A stretch of 64,000 nt of DNA, from assembly GCF_039555335.1 (NCBI RefSeq), contig NC_092642.1:15157208-15221207 (forward strand), given 5' to 3'. The position numbers and the translations under genes were made by a program. Position 1 is the first letter of the stretch, and every line of letters starts with the position of its first letter. This stretch comes from Amphiura filiformis. Lineage: Eukaryota; Echinodermata; Ophiuroidea; Amphilepidida; Amphiuridae. This document shows positions 55,461-64,000 of this stretch, in pieces. The notes under the pieces are model-generated. The model had not been told where the DNA came from. It saw nothing but the letters and a program-made list of their open reading frames with translations, and made no database searches.

Positions 55461-56821
55461 CGAGGGGCAGTCAGTATGTTTTAAGAGTGGACTCGTGACG
55501 TCATATGTGGATTGTTTTCATGGCATTTCTCAATGATTACATAAACACTGTACCTTTGTCTTTCAAACAACACATGTAAAAGTTATATCATACACATGAT
55601 TACGTAACAGCATTAGCATAAAATCAATATACTAGGGACACTGCCAAATCACGCAAAAAGGCGGGCCTTTTAAATTACAGCAAAGACACGTGTTTAAAAT
55701 GTCCAAGAACAGAAAAAGTACAAGGGGCATAAGGCTAGTTTTTGGCAAGAATAAACACTAGGTCCTCGGTTTGCATTTGGTAAAATATGAGACTTGTCAT
55801 TAAACTGTGGTGGAAATGGGACGTCTGGAAACTTCAACAACTTTAGGGCTTGAATGGAAGCAAAATTATTCTGCAAAAATGGCGTTAATGAAAAAGCAGT
55901 TATTACAAATGACATTAATTATCTCCAAAATGAAACAGACTAAAATATAATGACTGATCACGTGTGAGAGCTAGTACTCAGTGCGATGATAACTGGTGCA
56001 AATCAAACAATAATCTGCGCATGCGTAGGTAGGATGACCGATACAACATGGTGGAAATGCACGAAAATGGCAAAATTCCATGTAAATAGGGCCTAAAATA
56101 TTACAAAATGCTATGAAAATTTTAATTTAAATATTTATATGAATTTTTATGGATGATCTCAACTTGAAATGAACAGAAAAGTTTTTAAAATAAATTTCTT
56201 ATTAAAACGATGGCCTCTCTCTCTGTACCACTACTTTTTGTATAAATGAAACAATGGTAGAATAACAGTTATATTTTAATCACGGATTCAAATATTTTCT
56301 AGGGAGACTCCCGTTTTAATTTTTGGAAATTAGTCAACAGAACGGGCCAAAAAAATTAAATTTCCACGTTTGCTATTTTTGGTAATATCAAGATTTGTAT
56401 AGAAAGAAAAGCCTTGTTTTTGTCAAAAATAAGACATATTTGACCATGCATTTTAAACAAACTAAAACCTTTACAGCCCAACAAACATGATTTGATGAAC
56501 TGGTAGTTAGTGTTCTATTACTGTTCCAAAAGGCAACATTCTCCATTCTTTAATTCCCGAGAAAATATAAAAAATACAACAATACCTCATTTCAGCCTCT
56601 TATTTCCCTGAACAAAAACGACTCAATTTCACCAGGTGACTCTAGACCATTGATTTTATGCTAAAATTATGCTGTTACGTAATCATGTGTGTGATATAAT
56701 TTTTGCATGTGTTGTTTGAAAGACAAAGGTACAGTGTTTATGTAATCATTGAGAAATGCCATGAAAACAGTCCACATTTGACATCACGAGTCCACTCTTA
56801 AAACATACTGACTGCCCCTCG
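55461..56821. mobile_element. Mariner-sized element (1361 bp) with TA target duplication
   Basis: The ends CGAGGGGCAGTCAGTATGTT and AACATACTGACTGCCCCTCG are perfect complements flanked by TA. Complementarity extends about 170 bp (GGACTCGTGACGTCA, CATGGCATTTCTCAATGATT, ATCATACACATGATTACGTA). The length and CGAGGGG-type end fit Tc1/mariner elements, but no DD(34)D transposase frame is visible in the centre, so it is non-autonomous. Confidence 0.8.
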
Positions 56822-56999
56822 TATTGTGCTAAAAACGACACAAATGTATTCCTCAGGTCAAAAGGATTCCGACAAAGTATAGTTGGACCTACCTGTCATA
56901 TGTACCGTTTTGGCATTACATTCGCTTTGTACACTAATGTGTTATCTATGAGAGTAATGATGATATGTACTCATCAGTCTTCAGACAAAAAATGATCCA

Positions 57000-57255
57000 A
57001 GGAATCCAACTGTAGCACAGCAGATTTCTGAAAAGTGAAAATATGATCATGACTGACCTTTTGAGAAAAGCGAATCAAATCTGAATTTGCATAGATTTTC
57101 TATAGAACATATGCAGTTTTCATCGATTTGGAAGTTTAGGTATTTTTATGGTGGGCGAAAAATTGGCATGGAAAATCAAATTTGGCGATTTTCTCAAAAA
57201 CTGCTCCTTTAGTCAGAATTCTGCTGTGATAGTTGGATTCCTTGAATCAGTTCCT
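57000..57255. mobile_element. MITE with ATCCAAGGAATCCAACTGT ends
   Basis: GATCCAAGGAATCCAACTGT, then AGCACAGCAGA, pairs with TCTGCTGTGATAGTTGGATT, then CCTTGAATC. The inner arms CTTTTGAGAAAA and TTTTCTCAAAAAC also pair. Confidence 0.65.
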
Positions 57256-57476
57256 CTTTGAAAATGTATGACTTTTAGGCCTATATGTTAAATACTTTTA
57301 AACTGTAGGGATGACCAATGAACCATCAACTTGATTAGAACACTCCCATAGACATGCAGGGAGCTCAACTGTGCACTGCTTGCACAGACATTTCTAAATT
57401 GATCTCATTCTTTTTTTTTTCAATATTTTTCTGTAAAAATTGGTACAGCAACATAACTTATTTCATTTTCCTGTAA

Positions 57477-57971
57477 GGGTGGTGCAATAATTATGTGTAC
57501 CCCCAGGGGGTGAATTCTCAAAATGGTCTGCCAAAATCGCTTGCCCCCCCCCTCTGGCCGTGCCAAAAATCTTTGCCCCCCCTTTCGACGTGCCAAAAAC
57601 CTTTGCCCCCCTTTTGATGTGCCAAACAATCTTTGCCAGCCCCCCTTACACATGCAAGATTTTGGGGAACCCGAATTTAAAACCTTAAATTGTCTTATCA
57701 TACAGTGCGAGCGCAGCGAGCAGGAAATTTTGCATATTTGAACGTGTTCCTAACGTTTTCCTACGCCTTTTTGGGGCGTAATATAGAAACAGTGCCCAAA
57801 ATATCTGTGCCAAAAATTGCTTGCCCCCCCTTTCGACCTGCCAAAAATCGCTTGACCCCCCTTTGACCTGCCAAAAATGCTTGCCCCCCCTTTGGCCTGC
57901 CAAAAATCTTTGCCCCCCCCCTATAATTCACCCCCGGGGTAGGGGCCTACACATAATTATTGCACCACCCC
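57477..57971. mobile_element. Compact relative of the outermost nested element
   Basis: GGTGGTGCAATAATTATGTG pairs with CACATAATTATTGCACCACC. Both arms carry CCAAAAATCGCTTGCCCCCC-type repeats. The centre CCTTAAATTGTCTTATCATA, then CAGTGCGAGCGCAGCGAG, shows the unoccupied form of the site filled at 35483-39371. Confidence 0.8.
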
Positions 57972-59192
57972 TAAGTGCGAGTCAAAATTGGTCCATCGCC
58001 ACAGTGCGCTTAATTGCCAGTGGCTGAGTTCAGCACTGCTCAAGAATGGCACAAAATATTCATGTCAATAATTTCAGGTGAAAAACGTGGCCTACTGAGC
58101 TGAAATTGGGCAGAGTTGCCAGTAATACCTCTATCATACCCTCTGTAAAAAGGTTAAAATATTGAACAAGTAGATCTCGAGTTACAAATTAAATCACCAG
58201 CTTCGCTTTGGAATTTCCATACTCCTTTCGAATCATGCTAAGAAGACACCTTTCTGAACATAAATGTGAAGTTTCGTGCTCATTTGATGTATTTTTCACC
58301 TCATTTCAACCCTAAACGTTTTCTTATAGGCCCATACCATCTACAACTTGCTGCTGGCTATACCTTGTTTAGAACTTTCAAAAGAAGTACCTGAATGTGC
58401 AACCATAACTGTTTCAAAATAGCAGGCGAAAGTCATGCAGGTAACTCCGAGGTCATGTATTGAATTGTTTTGAATGAGGAATACTACGGGAACCAGCACC
58501 TTTTGTTAGAAGTCACACATGAGCATGATGAGTGAAGTGGATAACCTCTATTGTTGTGAATGAGTCAATGACCTTCAATGACACTTAAGATTTAATTTGC
58601 ATGCACCTACTAATTGGTCATATTAAACCCAATAACATCGAAATTTTTGGTTGTGAAAAAAAAAGTTTACCTGGACTTAGTGCAATTTTGATTTTGTGCC
58701 ATATCGGCCATCTTGGATGATTTTTGGCAAATGTTCGCTAAATGTATGATTTCAATGCCTCGGTTTGAAAAAATAATTTATGCCATTGACTAGTAAAGTG
58801 CCATTTCATAAGAAACCCTTTGATACTTTCACAATATGCTTGTTTCATGTTTGCATATTATGTTAAAATAAAGAAATATATAAAGGTAAATATATGCTTA
58901 TGCCAATTTTGCTCCCAATTGATATTTTTGGACCTTGTCATTTTATTTCGTTCCAATGACCGGTCAGAATGGGAAACTTTGAAAATTCATAATTCGAAAA
59001 GTTTTTGACCGATTTTGACCATTTAACCCCCAAAATACTTCTATTGATGAGTTCTATCCAGAAAACAATCTTTTGTAGCAATAGGGGCAACATGAAAGAT
59101 ACAAAATACAAAACATTTTGTGACCCTAAATGGCAATGCTGAAGCAGTCAGTCAAAAGTTTTAATTTTCAGGTTTCAACACCACCCCCAGCA
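57972..59192. other. No gene seen
   Basis: AT-rich sequence with no recognised repeat boundary and frames below 70 codons. Confidence 0.55.
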
Positions 59193-59520
59193 AACAAAAA
59201 TGCTATAAACATGATAAACAAGTTCAAAAAGCGTGTTTAAGTTTTGTCAAAACGAGTAAATGTCGGGTTATATAGGTTTTCATTTTTATTTAAAAACACT
59301 TACAAGTTTGAAAATTTAGTATTGCACAATATTTTTGAAAACGTATTTTCAGAATATTTTGTCAAAACCTATCAATTGTAAGACCAAGCTTAGGTCAAAA
59401 TATTTTGCAGCAATTGCAGCAAACGGCGGGCCCTCAATAATTTTAGTGGCTATGGAAAAGTCCCCCCCCCCCCCGGTCCAGAGCCTATAATAACCGACAT
59501 TTAAAGTCATATTTCCGTCA
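59193..59520. mobile_element. Decayed CCCAGCAAACA-family element
   Basis: CCCCAGCAAACAAAAATGC at the left and AATGTCGGGTTATATA (59263) match the element at 13122-13690. CCGACATTTAAAGTC at about 59493 is the opposing arm. The right end is degraded by a poly-C tract. Confidence 0.5.
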
Positions 59521-60219
59521 AATTTTATTTATATTAATCTTTACTAAATTACTGGAATAATGACGATGGTTTCTGTCCATTTTAAACCGAGATTTTTTTG
59601 CCGTTAATTCGCATAAACAAATTTAATATGACAAATTATATTAAAATTTGATATTTTTCTTTTTTTTTTTTTTTATATTTAACAGTCTATCCTGGAAGTA
59701 AACTTAATAAATCTAACTACCGTAAAATTGGGTAACTTTAGGCAAGTTCAGAGATTTTAAACCACTGCTTCCAACACTACCAACCAATTATATTTTCTAA
59801 TTTAGGCCTAGACATTAGGGTTCCCTCTACACCTTGAAGTTGAAAAAGATTTATTAATAATTTTTAAGGGTGCCGTAAAATGCTAATTTTTGGTCAAAAA
59901 TCCAAATTATTTCGTCAATTTCGAGGACTAATAATTAGTCCAATTATTGGACATGAAACGCAGTTTTTGGCGGAGACTCCGGGCGGAGACTAATTGGAGA
60001 AGATGACATAAGAAAACAAAAAGGTTGAGTCAGGCCTGGGTTGAGTCTGATCTTGAGGAATGTGAAAGGGGAACAAATAAAAAGCATATGAAAAACAGAA
60101 CTACTAGGAGTGGGAAACTTGATTCAAGGAACGGCTGTAATGACTCATGACAGGTAGGCCTGATTTGTTCAGTCCCGGTGTTCAGTAAACAATTCTATTT
60201 TTGGTCCCTGAATAAATAA
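59521..60219. other. No gene seen
   Basis: AT-rich, poly-T at 59660-59673, no assignable feature. Confidence 0.5.
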
Positions 60220-60564
60220 ATGCTATCCATCTGTACCACTGCTACCAATTTCTCGATTTATAGGCATCAACATCGCCCTCTTTACCAATTGGACAAGGCT
60301 TATCGACACTCTCAACCCCCGTGTGCACTCCATCGTTATTTAATTCCACCACCCAGTCGTGTCCTCAGGCAATGGTATGAGAATGTTGACGGGGTCAATG
60401 CGGAAGTGTTAGACAAACTTATGACAAACAATACGAGAATACTCCACACAAAATTGCTCCGATTTCCGTCATCAGTGACTCAACCAGATGGATCTTACCA
60501 TTTCTTGATGTATGTGGATATTATAGTTAACCTAATGGTGCCACAGAAACACACCAATGTATAG
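60220..60564 (+). CDS. Unrecognised 114-codon frame, possible exon
   Basis: The frame contains YQLDKAYRHSQPPCALHRYL and RQWYENVDGVNAEVLDKLMT, then NNTRILHTKLLRFPSS. GC content and codon variety are higher than in neighbouring sequence. A possible acceptor (CGATTTATAG) precedes it at about 60255-60264. No domain is recognised, no partner exon is visible, and it may be a retroelement fragment or chance. Confidence 0.25.
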   Translation: MLSICTTATNFSIYRHQHRPLYQLDKAYRHSQPPCALHRYLIPPPSRVLRQWYENVDGVNAEVLDKLMTNNTRILHTKLLRFPSSVTQPDGSYHFLMYVDIIVNLMVPQKHTNV

Positions 60565-61190
60565 AGATTCCAGTGATTTTCACTTCGATCGACTCGGTGA
60601 AGAAAAGGTAATGAATCAATTGTCATTCATGCATTGCATTGTCAAGTTCACGGTGTATTGATATGCTGTAGTGCATAGTGCAGTGTTATTTGTGTGGTAA
60701 TAAGTGGTATCACATTGTAGTATATTAAATGTACTAGGGAATAATTTATTATACAGTACAGGACATGTAATGTACGGTAAATTTAAAATGTAAACTTAAT
60801 TTGTAATTTGTTTATTATATGCCAAAGGGCCGGTAGTCTGAATAATCAGACCCAGAACAAAATATTAATTTCTGACATGATCGTGTTCTGGGTCTGAACT
60901 GTTTCCATTCGAAATCTTGATGCCCAATTGGACAAAAGAAGCACATGGTCCTACTTCACAGTTTTTTAATCCCCTATTCATGTTGCGTGAATCACTCTAT
61001 TGCTAGCCTATGTGGACCATCCTTTTGATACTTGTCTAGAGTATTTGGACAAGCGGAACAGTTTTGACAGGCCCTTTGTTTACCTCTCTGTTTGTAAACA
61101 AACGAGGAGGTCGAAATTGTCCTCCTCGGCGAATACGAAAGGCAACCTAATAGCTGAGCTAATAGTACGGCACTACAAAGGGTCTATTAT
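60565..61190. other. No gene seen; one short inverted pair
   Basis: GTCTGAATAATCAGACCCAG and CAGAAC at 60836-60860 are partly mirrored by GTTCTGGGTCTGAACT at about 60885-60900, suggesting a small decayed hairpin. Nothing else is assignable. Confidence 0.45.
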
Positions 61191-61374
61191 ACAAATATTT
61201 ACTGCTCATGAGGGATCTGGTGGAATCTATTGGTCCCCGAGGTGAACTGGAGACCGTGAGCCTACTATTTCCCGAGACCACCAGGTCGAGGGAAATAGTA
61301 GGCTTACGGTCTCCAGTTCACCGAGGGGAGCAAAAGATTCCACCAGATCCCGAATTTAGAGCAGTAAATATTTG
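61191..61374. repeat. 184-bp near-perfect hairpin
   Basis: ACAAATATTTACTGCTC, GGGATCTGGTGGAATCT, GGTGAACTGGAGACCGT and GCCTACTATTTCCC in the left arm pair with their complements in the right arm. The loop is about GAGACCACCAGGTCGA near 61280. Confidence 0.85.
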
Positions 61375-61375
61375 T

Positions 61376-62010
61376 TTTATATCCTTCATTAATATATTCT
61401 TTGTTCATTAATTGGTTAAATAATAGAAAGGCCTTTATCATAGACATATAGGCCTAGGCATAAATGTAGGCTAAGCCCTAGCATAATCAAGGCTAGGCTA
61501 GGCTTGCCGTGCTTTGTTTTGATTGAATACATGTAGGCCTACATGCACAAAGCACGTACACAATTGAGTGGCTATAAGCTTACCGTTGTAATGTTGTAAC
61601 CTCTACAATACCGCCGTGAAACAAGTAACCATGTTCTCTGTTATTTCGCCGTCAATATTAAGATATTGTTCCTGATGTAACTCAGATTATGTCATAAAAT
61701 TGCCCTATTCGAGGTGCACCTAAGTGCTGCTGCTTGTGTACTTCGCAAGACGACACGACTTGCTACACATTAATACCCCAGAGCCGGTAGCGGTATCCCG
61801 CGTATGTGGCGAGTTGCACCGACCACTAGGAACTGCTTGACGCGGCTATGAGGTCATACGCTCAGAGGAGTATAGCAAAAAATATATCCCGGGAAATAGC
61901 ACTTTGAGTCGGCTTTTTGACTGCTTTGCAAAATAGCAAAACTATTTTTGGTCACATGATACTCGTTTAACCAATTAATGAACGAGAATATATTAATGAA
62001 GGATATAAAA
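61376..62010. mobile_element. TIR element abutting the 61191 hairpin
   Basis: TTATATCCTTCATTAATATA, then TTCTTTGTTCATTAATTGGT, pairs with ACCAATTAATGAACGAGAAT, then ATATTAATGAAGGATATAA. The 545-bp centre has no frame of note. Confidence 0.75.
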
Positions 62011-62143
62011 TAAATTTCAACATTCAACTCCTGACTTCTTGCTCTTTATGGCCCTAGTTCCAGTAACTGTAACTCAGCAGTATCTTCATTTATCATTAGG
62101 ACGTTTAGAGGTTAATATAAACTGCACATCGGTTATTTGGAGG

Positions 62144-62250
62144 GCATTAATTGTGAAAAATCTAAACATTTGCATTTTGCCTTTGGAACCGAGGAATATC
62201 CCGAGATATTCCGAGGTCCAAAGCAAAATGTTTAGATTTTTCACAATGCC
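62144..62250. repeat. 107-bp hairpin
   Basis: GGCATTAATTGTGAAAAATC, then TAAACATTTGCATTTTGC and CTTTGGAACC, pairs with GGTCCAAAGCAAAATGTTTA, then GATTTTTCACAATGCC. The loop region GAGGAATATCCCGAGATATTCC is itself partly palindromic. Confidence 0.8.
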
Positions 62251-62289
62251 CAGCAATATTACCGATGCTAAGTTATTAAAACCTTGATT

Positions 62290-64000
62290 CATAACCCGTC
62301 ACTTTGATCTCTTCACTGTTCAAAATAACAGAAAATTTGCTCCAAAGTTTGTAAAAATAGATGATTTTGACATCTTCCCTTTCCAAAAATCGATCAGGCT
62401 AAAACAGAACGACCAATAACAAAAGTGTGTATCACAATCTGTGCAAATATGGTAGCGCTTAATCCTAATACGGCAGCCAACGCACGCACAGTTTGTTCGA
62501 CGTACAATACGTCGCTCGCGGAGGTTACTAATATTTACTTTCGAACAATTACGCATTTTGCGGTCAATTGTGAGATATTCATATTAACCTCATTAATATA
62601 CGCGATACATGCGATCCAATAATTTTTATTTATTTGGCAAAACGCCTTGTTTGAATTCCATCAGCTGCGTGAAGCTCCTGATAATTGTGATAATAATAAT
62701 CGGCGAGCTAAATACACATTGTAGGCGCTGCAGTGAAATACTTATTTTCTTCGTTTATACCTCATTTGTTTGGCTCGAAATTAATAGGGGACAATGCGAT
62801 CAGAAGCTATCAGTGAAATTAACATTAAAATAGGAATCTATTTTTTATGCACATTATTGCTTTAAAGTGAGTATTTTGTTATTCTAGCATGCTCTTTTTA
62901 TGACATTTTCCAGATAATATCCATGAAAAAAGCTTATTCCCAAAATTTCATTTGATTCCGACGTTTGCGTGTTATGCATGATGTGTATTAGACTATACCT
63001 TGGCGTGTCCAGGCTCTGTTCCTGCGGGGGGCTCAGAGGGGTTTTCAGAGTTATGCCGAGGGCTTAATGATTTTTAACAAAGTGCAGGGGGCTTAAGGCC
63101 CCCCCCCCCGGACACGCCACTGCTATAATGTGTTATATTTTGTCGTGTTTTAACAGTGGAAAATAAAATACAAATTTGATGACATTTTGCCAAGTGAATG
63201 AATCTGCAAAAAAACTGATGTAGCCTGAGTTTTCCTGTGGTATAAAAGTCTCAACTTTTTTTGGAGAAAAGTAGGGGGGGAGGGAATGAGGCTGTGGATC
63301 TCGAAATGCCACTTTAATTGGCTTACACATTTCAACACTCACCCTTGGTGAGCGTATCAGCAGGCTGACAGTGATTTTCACAGGCTTTTGGTCTAAGGAC
63401 CCAGGCCCACCTCACATCAAGCACGCATACTGTTGAAATTTTGCTTTTATATCATTTTCTGCTTTAGAGAATGAACATAGGTAAGGCCTGGCAAAAAAAG
63501 AGATCTCGCTTTTCACACCGCGATTCTTGCTATTAACCAATTATCTCGCTTTTTAAGAAAGTTCCCAAGCAGTTACTATAAAAATGTTGCCATATTATGT
63601 CATAATAAAGTTCGCCGAATTCCATGAAATGAACTTCTACATCGGAAAAGTGTGCAGAATTTAACAGTTCTGTTTACAATCCAAACTGACCTAATCTGAA
63701 TTTTTTTTGATTTTCGTATTTTGGGCATTTTAAAGCTTCTTGTGCCATTTTTTTGGAAAATCTCGCTTTTCAAAATTGTGGATCTCGCTTTTTTACTTCA
63801 AAAATTGCGTTTTTGCAGGGGACTGAACCGGGGTACTCAGTACAAATGACCATACGGGACGTGCCGCAAACATGGGTAGCATTTTCAGCCTTCTGGTATA
63901 TCAATGACCCCCTTTTCAAAGCCTATTTTGGTATACATGTATGAATGGGTCCTTTCTTTCAAAATTTTCTCAATTTTTTCGGAAAACAGCCCAATTTTTC
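62290..64000. other. No gene seen; one short GGCGTGTCCAGG/CCGGACACGCC pair
   Basis: 63002-63116 is bounded by GGCGTGTCCAGG and CCGGACACGCC, a small GC-rich inverted-repeat unit. 63500-63790 has recurring ATCTCGCTTTT words. The minus-strand frame at 62320-62556 has several Cys and His residues (CVGCRIRIKRYHICTDCDTH) but no clear zinc-finger spacing, and is left unassigned. Confidence 0.5.

Noticed and set aside
61000-61411. Two frames of 67-81 codons
   Set aside because: Both cross the 61191-61374 hairpin and have no motif or codon bias.

Overview
This window is animal nuclear DNA. It has intron-split coding exons with GT/AG borders, single-exon rhodopsin-type GPCR genes, LINE fragments, a tRNA-derived SINE, many inverted-repeat DNA elements and long minisatellites. 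The composition, the frequent short TAGGCCTA-type words and the invertebrate-style SPARC point to a marine deuterostome, most likely an echinoderm. The species assignment is inference.

Layout. 1-34 kb is a repeat-rich region holding a small, decaying cluster of related GPCR loci on the minus strand. These are a 5' remnant near 3.7-3.8 kb, a full-length copy broken by two frameshifts at 6473-7615, a remnant split by an inverted-repeat element at 12.7-13.7 kb, and one intact gene at 25650-26696. Remnants 1 and 3 lie in a segmental duplication (about 2361-4790 versus 11590-14490). The cluster is bracketed by an inverted duplication (723-1572 versus 31318-32116), and a 35-bp minisatellite (29540-31320) abuts its right arm. 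Between the GPCRs lie a 1.74-kb long-TIR element, two 0.55-kb elements with 4-bp target duplications, two LINE 3' fragments arranged tail to tail, and a SINE.

34-52 kb is one gene on the plus strand, SPARC (osteonectin/BM-40). Six coding exons join in phase to a 276-residue secreted matricellular protein with signal peptide, acidic segment, ten-cysteine follistatin-like domain and an EF-hand extracellular calcium-binding domain. Its 10.5-kb first intron holds three transposable elements nested inside one another, and the innermost carries three different minisatellites. Introns 4 and 5 and the probable 3' UTR carry further inverted-repeat elements.

52-64 kb contains no gene I can identify. 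It holds a mariner-sized element with TA duplications, a complete 967-bp member of the same family as the middle nested element in SPARC, and a cluster of hairpin elements at 61.2-62.3 kb.

The GPCRs and SPARC show no sign of acting together. I found no prokaryote-like gene system, CRISPR array or virus-like gene. The most unusual content is structural: nested and palindromic repeats with readable insertion sites, and a GPCR cluster caught in several stages of decay.
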